From Peptococcaceae bacterium BRH_c4a (GTDB lineage: Bacteria > Bacillota > Desulfotomaculia > Desulfotomaculales > Desulfocucumaceae): 39,391 nt of DNA. Both the position numbers and the translations under genes were made by a program. The stretch is from the NCBI GenBank assembly GCA_000961585.1, contig LADN01000076.1:1-39391 (forward strand). Direction: 5' to 3'. The notes beneath the pieces are model-generated. The model saw only the letters and a list, made by a program, of their open reading frames with translations, had not been told where the DNA came from and searched no databases. Of this stretch, positions 22,259 through 31,114 are shown piece by piece. The number at the start of each line of letters is the position of its first letter. Positions within the stretch are counted from its first letter, which is position 1.

Positions 22259-23983
22259 TTAAAAATTAAAGACACTGTCCAAATCGGCCTCGGAAACGTC
22301 AAATCTGGTATTGTGCGGCGGCAGATCCTCGGTCTGGAAAAATTCCGGCAGCCGGTCATCGGCCCTGGTGAATCCAGCCTCACTGTTGAACCGCCTCTCC
22401 ACCCGAAGCACCTGCTGCCCCAGCTTAACCACGTCATCCACCGAAAGTGCCAGACCATACTGGGCGTTAAGCATATCCACTATGGCGGGCAGGCCTTCCG
22501 GATTATCCAGCACCGCAAAGGCCACAAACAGGCACAGTCCGGTGGAATCCACAGCGGCTGTGGCTATCTGCAAATTACGGGAAAGATCGACCTGGCCTTC
22601 AGGAAGCAGTGGGTTTACCTGGCCTCCCACGCTGAGAATGTTGGCCGTCACGGCATATCCGGCAGTGTGGTCGGCCCCCATGGGTGAAGTTGCGTAAGTG
22701 ACACCATTCCCCTTACAGGATCTGGGGTCATAAGCCGGGATGCCCTGCCCCTTAACTGCCGGCACCCTTGTTACACCATAGGTTTTACCGGCCACCACAG
22801 ACCCGCTTCCCAGTATCCTTCCCAGGGCAGTGCCCCTGCCCACCTCTTCCAGCATCTCAATGGCTGCCTTGCCGTCCCCGAAGGAAATGACCCCGGCCTC
22901 CATCAGCACTCCCAGGGCGCAGCCTGTCTCAATGGTGTCCAGACCCACATCATTACAAATATAATTAAGCATGGCCACCTGGTCCAGGTCGGCAATCAGC
23001 AAATTGGGACCAAAACCCCAGGCTGTTTCATACTCAACGGGGGCACAGACCTTACCGTTGGGCATGGGATAAATATTTGAACAGCGCATGACACATCCCG
23101 GATGACAGGCATGGGTAGCCTTTCCACCCCGGGCCACAGCAACTTCGGCCAGTTTTTCACCGGAAACCCCGGCCGCCCCGTCGAATCTCCCATACCGGAA
23201 GTTACGGGTGGGCAGGGTGCCGGCCTCATTTATAATATTCATCAAAACATTGGTGCCGTATGCGGGCAGACCCGTCCCTGTGACCGGATGGTCCATAAGT
23301 ATCTTTGAAAACTTCTTGGCGGCCTCTTTAAACTTTTCAGCATCCTTCACCGGGGCATTGAAAGACGGGCTGTCCACCACTATAACCTTCACCTTTTTGG
23401 ACCCCATCACCGCCCCCAGCCCTCCCCGGCCGGCATAGCGGCTGCTGTTGCCCTCGGTGTCATTGTTTGTCACCCCGGCTGCCAGAAGACGCATTTCTCC
23501 AGCAGGCCCGATGGTAATAACGGCAACCTTGGCGCCATATCTATCCCTGCATAGGGAGGTTACCTCATAGGTACCCTTTCCGGCAAGGTCTTGGGCGCTA
23601 AACATTTCAGCCCCGTCGGAAGTGATTTTAATTCCGTACCAATCGTTTCCTTCGGGCTGACCCTCTAAAATCAAAGCCTTAATGCCCAGGCTGGCCAATT
23701 TTTGAGACGTTATCCCGCCGGCGTTGGATTCTTTTATTCCGCCGGTAAGAGGGCTCTTGGCGCCCACCGACAGCCTGCCGGAGGACGGAGCACTGGTTCC
23801 CGAAAGCAGGCCCGGAGCGATAACCAGCTTGTTAAAAGGACCAAGGGGGTCACTGGTGGCGGGCACCTCGTCGGACACAATCTGTGAAGTCAGTGCCCTG
23901 CCGCCTAAAAGAGCGTACTTTTCCGGCAACTCCTCAGATTTAATCTCCCTGTTTGTCATGTTAATGCGTAAAACCTTAACCAT
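22259..23983 (-). CDS. aor: Tungsten-type aldehyde ferredoxin oxidoreductase
   Basis: 574 residues, slightly short for the family (about 600). The pterin-binding N-terminal region has LLGGRALTSQIV and SSGRLSVGAKSPLTGG. The [4Fe-4S] ligands are in HACHPGCVMRC (C-x3-C-x3-C) with the fourth Cys in DSTGLCLF near residue 495. In Pyrococcus AOR the first spacing is C-x2-C, so this belongs to a different AOR subgroup. It oxidises an aldehyde to a carboxylate with ferredoxin as acceptor, or the reverse. Strong start: AGGAGGTGTCGT then ATG at 23983. It heads the pterin operon, whose gene products build its cofactor. Confidence 0.9.
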   Translation of the reverse strand: MVKVLRINMTNREIKSEELPEKYALLGGRALTSQIVSDEVPATSDPLGPFNKLVIAPGLLSGTSAPSSGRLSVGAKSPLTGGIKESNAGGITSQKLASLGIKALILEGQPEGNDWYGIKITSDGAEMFSAQDLAGKGTYEVTSLCRDRYGAKVAVITIGPAGEMRLLAAGVTNNDTEGNSSRYAGRGGLGAVMGSKKVKVIVVDSPSFNAPVKDAEKFKEAAKKFSKILMDHPVTGTGLPAYGTNVLMNIINEAGTLPTRNFRYGRFDGAAGVSGEKLAEVAVARGGKATHACHPGCVMRCSNIYPMPNGKVCAPVEYETAWGFGPNLLIADLDQVAMLNYICNDVGLDTIETGCALGVLMEAGVISFGDGKAAIEMLEEVGRGTALGRILGSGSVVAGKTYGVTRVPAVKGQGIPAYDPRSCKGNGVTYATSPMGADHTAGYAVTANILSVGGQVNPLLPEGQVDLSRNLQIATAAVDSTGLCLFVAFAVLDNPEGLPAIVDMLNAQYGLALSVDDVVKLGQQVLRVERRFNSEAGFTRADDRLPEFFQTEDLPPHNTRFDVSEADLDSVFNF

Positions 23984-24034
23984 ACGACACCTCCTATATA
24001 CAGGTAATGCCGGATATATTCTTCAGCCTTTTTC

Positions 24035-24059
24035 TTTCTCCTCCCGACAGAAGGAGAAA
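24035..24059. promoter_or_regulatory. Hairpin in the aor leader
   Basis: TTTCTCCT (24035-24042) and AGGAGAAA (24052-24059) form an 8-bp stem around a 9-nt loop, 50-75 nt before the aor start. There is no T tract, so it is not a normal terminator; it may be an mRNA or operator structure. Confidence 0.4.
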
Positions 24060-24137
24060 CGGAAACTAAATATACAGCTGCTTAAAAAAATACTAAATTT
24101 TTATCTGCCTTTCAAGACTCTCACCTCTAAACAAAAC

Positions 24138-25010
24138 TTACCTTATTTCCTCTAACAGCCTTTCCATATCCTTCGCAGAAAAATTATAGGTTTCACCGCA
24201 AAAATGACAGCGTACTTCTGCCCCGCCGCTTTTTTCAATCATATCCTGTATTTCTTCGCTACCCAGACTTACCAGCAGGTTTTCCACCTTTTTCACCCCG
24301 CACATGCATCTGAAACAGACCGGGGTCTTATCCAAAATGTTTATTTGAAAATTACCCGCCACCGCCCTGGCAATATCCTCGGGGGATGCCCCATTATCCA
24401 CCATGCTGCTCACCGGTGGAAGCCCCGCCAGATGTTCCTCCAATATGCCAACCACTTCCTCCCCGGCTCCGGGCAGCAATTCCAGCCAGAACCCTCCCGA
24501 AGCCCTTACCCTGCCCTCACCGTCCACCAGCACACCCAGTGACACGGCGGAAGGGACCTGCTCCGAGGTAATCAGATAGTGTGTCAGATCTTCGGCAATT
24601 TCTCCGGAAATAATCTCAACACTGCCGGTAAATGGCTCTTTTAGCCCCAAATCCTTGGTAACGCTCAGGGTACCCCTGCCCACCGCCGCACCCACCGGCA
24701 GTTTACCCTCTATTTGCCTCGGAAGGTCCACATGGGGCTCTTGAACATAACCCCTGACCTCACCCCCGGCGTTGGCGGAAACCACTATTGACCCCAGGGG
24801 CCCGTCTCCAGTTACCCTGACTGTTACCATATCCCGCCCCTTAAGATTGGCTCCCAGAAGAAGGGCGCCGGTCATAACCCGCCCCAGGGCCCCAGTGGCA
24901 ATGGGCCAGGTATCGTGTCTCTGGCGGGCAATCTCGGTTACACCGGTGGTTACCGCAGCAAATACCCTAAAATTCCGCCCCGTGTCCATAGACCTTATCA
25001 AATAGTCCAT
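24138..25010 (-). CDS. hslO: Redox-regulated chaperone Hsp33
   Basis: 290 residues. The core domain begins MDYLIRSMDTG, and the C-terminal redox switch is present as CFRCMC and CHFC, the four zinc-binding Cys. Under oxidative stress the zinc is released and the protein becomes a holdase. This suits an anaerobe exposed to air. ATG at 25010 after AGGAAGGTGG. It is monocistronic, with repeat copy C just upstream. Confidence 0.95.
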   Translation of the reverse strand: MDYLIRSMDTGRNFRVFAAVTTGVTEIARQRHDTWPIATGALGRVMTGALLLGANLKGRDMVTVRVTGDGPLGSIVVSANAGGEVRGYVQEPHVDLPRQIEGKLPVGAAVGRGTLSVTKDLGLKEPFTGSVEIISGEIAEDLTHYLITSEQVPSAVSLGVLVDGEGRVRASGGFWLELLPGAGEEVVGILEEHLAGLPPVSSMVDNGASPEDIARAVAGNFQINILDKTPVCFRCMCGVKKVENLLVSLGSEEIQDMIEKSGGAEVRCHFCGETYNFSAKDMERLLEEIR

Positions 25011-25079
25011 AAAAAGCCACCTTCCTGTCTAACTCTACAATTATACATTTCCCCCGCCATCAATGGCAAATAGCTGATG

Positions 25080-25572
25080 AAAAAACGCCCTAACGGGCGT
25101 TGCCGTCTTGCAGACGGCGGAATTCAGGAGCCAGGAGCCAGAATCCAGAATGGTGACAGCCTGCTTTAAAAGCGACCCTCAAGTGACATGCAGTGAGGGG
25201 GAGGGGTTTTAGTCCAGGCGGATGTTCCGGAGGCTGTTATCTGGCTCTTGGCGACAGAGCCGTACGGACTGCCGAACCGGCTAATTTGGAGGTTAGATGT
25301 TGGAAGTTGGAAATTGGATTAAGATGGGAATGGCTTCGAGGTCGTTTCCCACAAGTTTTCTAACCTCTAACCTCTGGCCTCCAACCTCCAAAATGGTCGG
25401 CAGTCCGTTAGGCGACGAGCTTAGAGCCAGTTCAGCCGGAGGATAAGCAGATCGGACTCAAACCCCTCCACCGGCCACAGAGTGACCCAGGAGCGACCCC
25501 AGAAAAACTCTGGGCTACATAAAAATGCTTTGGCGCTTTAGTGCTTTAATGCTTTAATATGGCATATACTTT
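25080..25572. repeat. Structured dispersed repeat, copy C (most complete)
   Basis: Full-length copy. The ACGCCC-TAAC-GGGCGT hairpin comes first, then CCCTCA/TGAGGG. Long arms follow: GAGGGGTTTTAGTCC (25201-25215) pairs 14 of 15 with 25454-25468, CTGGCTCT (25241-25248) with 25423-25430, and ACGGACTGCCGA (25264-25275) with 25397-25408. The apex has TTGG-type heptads at 25286, 25293, 25300, 25307 and 25314 opposed by TCTAACC-type heptads at 25359, 25366, 25373, 25380 and 25387. Tail GCATATACTTT, one base before the chemoreceptor stop. Confidence 0.9.
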
Positions 25573-25573
25573 T

Positions 25574-27226
25574 TTAATTTAAACTTCCTAATTTAAACTT
25601 GTCTGTCACTCCCTCCAATTCGGTCGCCAGTTTATGCAAACCTTCAGCAGAAGCGGCAACCTTTTCCATGGATGTCATTTGTTGTTCGGCAGTGCCGGCA
25701 ACGTTATGGGCGCTTCCGGCAATCTGTTGAGACATTGCCGCCACTTCCTGTATTTGTGTACTTAACTCCTGAACAGTCTGAATAATATCGGCAAAAAGTT
25801 TTCCTACTTCCTTCATTATTTCACTGCCGGCCTGAACTCTCTGCAGGCTTTCCTCCGTGCTGGATACAGCTCCGGAAGCGCTTTCCTGAATACGCTGAAT
25901 CAGCTGGTAGATTTCCTTTGCCGCTTTACCCGACTGTTCGGCTAATTTCCTCACCTCTTCGGCCACAACGGCAAAACCGTGACCATACTCGCCTGCCCGG
26001 GCCGCCTCAATAGCGGCGTTAAGAGCCAGTAAGTTTGTTTGATCGGCAATGTTGGCAATCATCTCTGTAATACTGGCAATCTCCCGGGAAGTCTCGTTAA
26101 GTCCCGCAATGGCCCCGGCTACCTGATTAGCAGATACTTTTATATTCTCCATCTGGGTAATCAATCTCGTTACACTTTCGTTCCCCCTGCCGGCCAGGTC
26201 TGCCGCTGTTTCAGCGGCTTGCGCCACCTGAACGGCATTTTGGGCTCCATCCTCAACAGCAGCAGCAACCTCAGAAATGGCCGAGACAGAAGACATGGCC
26301 CCCTGCATGCTTTGCTGGGCGTTTTCGGACAGCTGACTGGCGGCATTAAACACAGACTGTGCGCCTTCTTTTACTTTCTGAACAACTTCGCTCAAGGAAT
26401 GTTTCATTTGGTTGAAAGATCGGACCAAAGATCCTATTTCATCCCTTGTATCGCTTTTTACATCTTCAACCGACAGATCGCCCCCGGCAACGCAGGAAAC
26501 TCCCTGTTCCACCAGCTGTAACGGTTTTGACACCAAGCGCCCTATGTAATAAGCAATAAATAAACCCAACCCAACTGCTATCACAACTGTGACGCAACTC
26601 GTCATCTCAATATTGCGCACCAAGCGTTTATTCTTGTCGATGGCATTTTGCAAATTGGCTTCCTGAGTATTTACAAAAACCTCTCCCGCTTGGGTAGCAT
26701 CGTAAATAATTTTTTGTTTTTCACTCATATAGGCCGCAATTTCTTTTTGCAGGGCGTCCCGCTGTTTTTCCAGCATGTGCTTTCTTTCCAAATCGATCTG
26801 GCCGGACATTTTTCCAAGTTCGGCTTCTATCTCTATAACCTGCGCTTTAAGCCCCGACACGTACCCCACGACTTTTTTAAATTCATCATACCTACCCTGA
26901 AGGTTGTTAAATATTTCCCTCTCCCGATCTGATTCTACAAGACTACCCAGCTCCTGCAGTTGTAAAAAGGACTTAGCACTTATAAGGGTATAATTTTTCA
27001 TCTCATCAGGATTGCTTGACAGCAGGTAACCCCGTAGAATGTTGGATAGTTTTTCAAAAAGAACTAAAAAGTTATTGGCATATGAAACTTTCCGGACCTC
27101 TTCCTGAAAAACCCGATCGTAATTTTCCCTTACCTGGCGCATCTGGTAAATTTGTATCCCAGCGGCAACAACGAAGACAAGCAGCACAACCATGCTTCCA
27201 GATAATATTTTCTGTTGTATTTTCAT
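25574..27226 (-). CDS. Methyl-accepting chemotaxis protein
   Basis: 550 residues: N-terminal TM ([15 protein letters not shown]), an extracytoplasmic helical sensor (about 30-205), second TM ([18 protein letters not shown]), HAMP (about 230-285), and a signalling domain whose conserved tip includes [42 protein letters not shown]. It senses a ligand outside the cell or at the membrane and controls CheA. It is the last gene before repeat copy C. Its placement next to the TRAP/glycyl-radical locus might mean it senses the same substrate, but no sequence evidence shows this. Start codon by homology, ATG at 27226. Confidence 0.93.
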   Translation of the reverse strand: MKIQQKILSGSMVVLLVFVVAAGIQIYQMRQVRENYDRVFQEEVRKVSYANNFLVLFEKLSNILRGYLLSSNPDEMKNYTLISAKSFLQLQELGSLVESDREREIFNNLQGRYDEFKKVVGYVSGLKAQVIEIEAELGKMSGQIDLERKHMLEKQRDALQKEIAAYMSEKQKIIYDATQAGEVFVNTQEANLQNAIDKNKRLVRNIEMTSCVTVVIAVGLGLFIAYYIGRLVSKPLQLVEQGVSCVAGGDLSVEDVKSDTRDEIGSLVRSFNQMKHSLSEVVQKVKEGAQSVFNAASQLSENAQQSMQGAMSSVSAISEVAAAVEDGAQNAVQVAQAAETAADLAGRGNESVTRLITQMENIKVSANQVAGAIAGLNETSREIASITEMIANIADQTNLLALNAAIEAARAGEYGHGFAVVAEEVRKLAEQSGKAAKEIYQLIQRIQESASGAVSSTEESLQRVQAGSEIMKEVGKLFADIIQTVQELSTQIQEVAAMSQQIAGSAHNVAGTAEQQMTSMEKVAASAEGLHKLATELEGVTDKFKLGSLN

Positions 27227-27311
27227 AACACCCCTCGCTTCTGAAGAGGTTTACCGGACTACTAAACCCCTTCCAACCACATTAACTATTTTAAGCAGAT
27301 TGCGCACAGAA

Positions 27312-27603
27312 CTAACGGACTTGGCCAGTTATCAGCCGGCGGAGTGGAAGTCCGAGGCCTCGGGGGCCACATAGGCCATGATGTCCAGGGGATTGGTAAC
27401 CACTATAATACAGGCGTTGGGCGAATACCTGGCCGATTGTCCGGCGCATGAAGCCACTATCTTTGCATTGGTGGTCAGCAGTTGATTCAGCACGTGCCGG
27501 ATGAAGAGACCTCCTCCAGCGCCCCCGGACATCGCCTCCCATCCGGTAGGCAAAGCTCCGCCACCACTGCGGTGATTTGCCGGCAGGTGACGATTCTTGA
27601 CAT
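27312..27603 (-). pseudogene. Relic: fumarase alpha start joined to malate dehydrogenase fragment
   Basis: On the minus strand, 27603 to about 27545 reads MSRIVTCRQITAVVAELCLP, like the N-terminus of class I fumarate hydratase alpha. In another frame, 27553-27312 reads a piece of malate dehydrogenase: LLTTNAKIVASCAGQSARYS then NACIIVVTNPLDIMAYVAPE, and ends early. Neither is full length, and both lack the rest of the enzyme. In related clostridia fumarase and malate dehydrogenase genes lie together, so this looks like what remains after deletion of that pair. The flanks 27227-27311 and 27604-27754 show nothing else. Confidence 0.7.
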
Positions 27604-27754
27604 GGACTACCCGTTCCCTTCGTTATCCTGTTGATGCAGCGCCTTTAACTATGACGGCACGGCTCAGTTCTCCCCGGCCTGTACCGGAGCCGCCTTCCCA
27701 ATATATCACGCTCTCTTTGCCTTTATCCGCGCAGGCGGCCCGGGGAAAACGGGG

Positions 27755-29053
27755 TTATCTCATCTGCGACGGTATCCACAGGGCCAGGCTGGGAAAGACG
27801 GCGACAAGAACCATCACCGCCAAGTAGAGGAAGAAAAAAGGCAGACAGCCCCTCCACGCAGTAGCCGAGGTAACGGGTAACCCGTGGTGCTTGGCAATAC
27901 CCTCGACGGTTTGGACGGTAAGCCCCACCGGGGGCGAAAGCAGGCTGAGCTCGACATTAATACAGAATAAAACGGCGTACGCAATGAGGTCGTAGTTATA
28001 AGCGTGCAGGATAGGAGTGAGCACCGGCATAGTCATAAGCAACATGGAAGCTCCCTCCAGGGCGGTGCCCAGAATTATGAGAAACAGCATTGTAATCCCT
28101 AAAAAAGCCCAAACCGGTATGTCTTGGCCAACAAAAAAATCTTTAACCAGGTCCGGAATACCCATTTGAGTGAGGGCGTTTCCAAGGAACATCGCCGTGG
28201 CAACGAGAAACATCACCATCGTTGCCGTGCTCAACCCATATCGTAAAATAGGGAGGATGTCCTTCCAGGTTATACTGTGGTAAATAAATACACAAACAAT
28301 CACCGACCAGAGGCAGGCAACCCCGGCTATCTCTGTAACGGTGGCGATACCGGTGTATATGCCGGCGAGCAGAAAAATAGGGATAGTGAGTGCCCAAATT
28401 GCCACCTTAAAAGCCTGCCAGCGTTCCACCCATGTTTTCTTTGGAACCAGTGGCCTGTTTTCGCTGCGGCTGAAAGCCCAAACCGTATAGACAGAAAATA
28501 AAACCACAATTATAATTGCCGGAATCAGCCCGGCCATAAGCAGCTTGGCCACTGATGTATCGGTAATGGAGCTGTATAAGATCATACCTACACTGGCCGG
28601 CATAAGTATCCCCAATCCTCCCGCAGAAGAGGGCAGTCCCAGGCTGAGTTCCAGGCTGTAGCCCCGCTTGGCCAGGTTGTTGATGGCTACCCCCCCCACC
28701 GCAGCAGCAATACCCACGCTGCTGCCGCACATAGCCGCCAACACAGCGCACGTCAGGACTGTGGCTATCCCCACGCCTCCCGGCACATGCCCCAAAAAGG
28801 CGTCAAATAATTCGAAGAGCCTTTCACCCACACCACCTTTCATCATAATTGCCCCCATCAGAATAAAAAGAGGTATGGCCAGGAGAATCGTATCGTTCAG
28901 GGTGTCAAACATGACCTTGGCCGCCACCAGCAAGGCGCCGTCTCCAACCATGTGATACAACAACGCCATACCGGTAAGACCCATGGCAACAGCTATAGGC
29001 ATGCCCACAAACAGTAACGCCATGAGTAAAATGACGCTTATCGCAATGATCAC
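27755..29053 (-). CDS. dctM: TRAP transporter large permease DctM
   Basis: 432 residues from GTG at 29053 (7 nt after GAGGAGG); an in-frame TTG six codons upstream is unlikely. It has about 12 hydrophobic segments with the DctM signatures NDTILLAIPLFILMG and GVGIATVLTCAVLAAMCGSS. It forms, with DctQ and DctP, a Na+-driven importer of a carboxylate or sulfonate. Gene order on this strand is DctP, DctQ, DctM. Confidence 0.93.
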   Translation of the reverse strand: MIIAISVILLMALLFVGMPIAVAMGLTGMALLYHMVGDGALLVAAKVMFDTLNDTILLAIPLFILMGAIMMKGGVGERLFELFDAFLGHVPGGVGIATVLTCAVLAAMCGSSVGIAAAVGGVAINNLAKRGYSLELSLGLPSSAGGLGILMPASVGMILYSSITDTSVAKLLMAGLIPAIIIVVLFSVYTVWAFSRSENRPLVPKKTWVERWQAFKVAIWALTIPIFLLAGIYTGIATVTEIAGVACLWSVIVCVFIYHSITWKDILPILRYGLSTATMVMFLVATAMFLGNALTQMGIPDLVKDFFVGQDIPVWAFLGITMLFLIILGTALEGASMLLMTMPVLTPILHAYNYDLIAYAVLFCINVELSLLSPPVGLTVQTVEGIAKHHGLPVTSATAWRGCLPFFFLYLAVMVLVAVFPSLALWIPSQMR

Positions 29054-29104
29054 TGTCTTTCCTCCTCGCAATTCAACCCATCTTGTAATATTTATTATTG
29101 AAAC

Positions 29105-29602
29105 CTACGTGAACTTCTTCGGTCGCTGCCCTGCCCTTAAGAGACCGACCGCCACCACTGCATCTGCAACAGCCTCCAGAGTAAACAACGCCATGCCCAC
29201 GGGCAAGACTATCATTAATATGTAGACGGGCAACTCCAATAGAGGTGTATGTCGCTGCGCCTGCTGGGCAACTCCCAGCAGGTAGGCTCCCTTCCAGGTT
29301 ATGACGGCGCCAAAAATTAAGCTTGCGATGTCGCCGGCCAGGCGCATGACCGCCTCTCCGCGAACTCCCAGCTTTTCGCTCACCAGATCCACTTTTACAT
29401 GTCTTCCTTCACGCAGGGTGTAGGCCCCGCCGAGGTACACACCCCAGATAACCGCATAACCGCTGAGTTCCTCTACCCAAAGCATGCAACCCCCAAATGC
29501 GCGGACAACTACATTGGACACGATGGCTAAAACTACCAGCCCCAGGATAATGGCGCCCAATACGTGCGCCGCCGTTTCAACTCTCCTTAAAAATTCCACC
29601 AT
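29105..29602 (-). CDS. dctQ: TRAP transporter small permease DctQ
   Basis: About 166 residues with four hydrophobic segments and the DctQ pattern (VEELSGYAVIWGVYLGGAYTLREGRHVKVD). The ATG at 29602 is 3 nt from GGGGGG; the adjacent GTG one codon later has better spacing. It bridges DctM and the binding protein. Preceded by an attenuator-like hairpin at 29640-29665. Confidence 0.88.
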   Translation of the reverse strand: MVEFLRRVETAAHVLGAIILGLVVLAIVSNVVVRAFGGCMLWVEELSGYAVIWGVYLGGAYTLREGRHVKVDLVSEKLGVRGEAVMRLAGDIASLIFGAVITWKGAYLLGVAQQAQRHTPLLELPVYILMIVLPVGMALFTLEAVADAVVAVGLLRAGQRPKKFT

Positions 29603-29639
29603 GATCCCCCCATAACTAAAACTATACTTTATTGTGCAA

Positions 29640-29665
29640 AAGCCCTTCCCGCATGGGAAGGGCTT
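29640..29665 (-). terminator. Attenuator-like hairpin between dctP and dctQ
   Basis: AAGCCCTTCCC / GGGAAGGGCTT, an 11-bp perfect stem with a 4-nt loop, followed on the minus strand by TTG. It lies after the binding-protein gene and before the permeases, so it would make much more binding protein than permease, as is common in such operons. Confidence 0.7.
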
Positions 29666-29696
29666 CCCGGCGTACAAAGGTGAAATTATTGTTTTA

Positions 29697-30758
29697 TTAT
29701 TTAGCCCAAATTTTCTCGATTTCCTGAATTTCCTTCAGCAACTGGGGAGCATTTTTATACGCTTCTTCCCGAACCTTTTCCTTGGGCGCTTCCCAGAGCT
29801 TCATTTCCTCTGGTGTTGGCCGGTAAACCTTAACACCCAGTTTTTCGGCTTCCTTTATGACATTTTCATAATTCGCCTTTGCGGCCGCCACGCTCTTACT
29901 TTCAACCTCCTTGCCGGCATCGACCATTGCTTTCTGGAGTTCCGGCGGGAGCTTGTCGAAGAAGTCTTTATTGACAATCACCATGGAAGTCATTGTGCCG
30001 CAGGGCAGAAGAGTGATGTGGGGGGCTACTTCATAGAGCTTTCGCTCCACCGAGGTCGCCACCGTCGCAAAAGCTCCCTGGATCACGCCGCGCTGCAGGC
30101 CCATGTATATTTCGGAGCCGTTGAGGAACGATGGATTAATGCCGTATTGAACATAATATGCTGAGGTCTCAGGACCGAGGGTGCGCATGGTCAGCCCCTT
30201 TGCATCCGCCGGCGTTTTAAGTTGTTTGGTGGATACTAAGCCGAAGTCTTCCTGGGACCAGGGAAGCCAGACCAGCGCTTTAATGCCTTTTTTCTCCAGT
30301 TCCGCATCAAGTCTCTCCCGTATGGGCATGTTGTAGATTTTTTCAAGCCCTTCGCTATTCTTAATAAAAAACCACGAATCTAAAATCTTCATTTCCGGAA
30401 TCATCTTTGCCAGGTAAACGCTATAGCCCTGAGCTGACTCAACGGCGCCGGTCATCACCGCCTCATTTACATCACTATCCTTATAAAGCTGGGCTGAAGG
30501 ATAAATCTGTACTTCCAGCGCCCCGTTGGATTTCTGCCTGGCGAGATCCGCCCAGTCCTTCATCTGACTGGAAATATAATGTTTTTCCGGTAATCCCTGG
30601 CTAAAACGGATAACTGTCTTCTTCACCTCCTGCTTCTGTTTCCTTGCCGCAACGTCCTCCGCCTTTTCACTTCCGCAACCGCCCGTAGCCAGCAATAAAA
30701 ACGCAGCCAGCAATACACTGATCCAGACTTTGACTTTTTTTTCCTTACTCAAATTCAT
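29697..30758 (-). CDS. dctP: TRAP transporter substrate-binding lipoprotein DctP
   Basis: 353 residues. The signal peptide ends in the lipobox LLLATGGC, so the protein is tethered outside the cell. The mature part has the DctP-fold stretches RFSQGLPEKHYISSQMKDWADL, split at residues 51-72, and MTGAVESAQGYSVYL, with the usual carboxylate-gripping Arg region (LTMRTLGPETS, about residue 188). Substrate unknown. Because the neighbouring regulator has a PrpR_N sensor and a glycyl radical enzyme follows, an organic acid is expected. A divergent upstream region carries repeated TGTTCAC sites and a possible -24/-12 promoter. Confidence 0.93.
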   Translation of the reverse strand: MNLSKEKKVKVWISVLLAAFLLLATGGCGSEKAEDVAARKQKQEVKKTVIRFSQGLPEKHYISSQMKDWADLARQKSNGALEVQIYPSAQLYKDSDVNEAVMTGAVESAQGYSVYLAKMIPEMKILDSWFFIKNSEGLEKIYNMPIRERLDAELEKKGIKALVWLPWSQEDFGLVSTKQLKTPADAKGLTMRTLGPETSAYYVQYGINPSFLNGSEIYMGLQRGVIQGAFATVATSVERKLYEVAPHITLLPCGTMTSMVIVNKDFFDKLPPELQKAMVDAGKEVESKSVAAAKANYENVIKEAEKLGVKVYRPTPEEMKLWEAPKEKVREEAYKNAPQLLKEIQEIEKIWAK

Positions 30759-30818
30759 AACCCTCCTTTTTATTTTTTTGACCCTACAGAATACAAAAAG
30801 CCGGAATACTCACTCCCT

Positions 30819-30834
30819 TACAAATATATTGCCA
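30819..30834 (-). promoter_or_regulatory. Possible sigma-54 promoter of the TRAP operon
   Basis: TGGCAATATATTTGTA on the minus strand, 61 nt before dctP. The -24 GG is present, but the -12 position reads GT instead of GC, so it is only a candidate. The presence of a sigma-54 activator gene next door makes it worth noting. Confidence 0.35.
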
Positions 30835-30874
30835 CCTATCCCGCATCCAGGATAATTTGCATCCAATATTACCC

Positions 30875-31006
30875 TGTTCACAATAAATGAAATTGTTCAC
30901 ACCTTAACGGATACTTTAAAAGTGAACTACAAGCAAAAATGATTCCACTAATAATGCGTTGCCTGTAATGTCTTTCTAAACTTTGCGACCCGATTAGGCG
31001 TGAACA
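30875..31006. promoter_or_regulatory. Cluster of TGTTCAC/GTGAACA sites upstream of dctP
   Basis: TGTTCAC occurs at 30875-30881 and 30894-30900, GTGAAC at 30922-30927, and the inverse GTGAACA at 31000-31006. The outer two form an inverted pair (TTGTTCACacc / ggcGTGAACAA). This lies 120-250 nt upstream of dctP and is a candidate enhancer for the PrpR-type activator. The rest of 30759-31114 shows no gene. Confidence 0.4.
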
Positions 31007-31114
31007 ATTATAAACAATGCGTTAATTTGTCTTAACGGTTCCAAAATGTTTGAATCACAATATTGCGGCAACATGACCTGGTTCAACAACTCACACCAGG
31101 CAAGAGGCAAGGAT

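Noticed and set aside
24035-24059. Rho-independent terminator for hslO
   Set aside because: A stem is present, but no U tract follows on the minus strand, so it is listed only as a leader hairpin.
1-25392. CRISPR arrays
   Set aside because: The repeats have 7-nt units without 25-40 nt spacers, and no cas genes are present.
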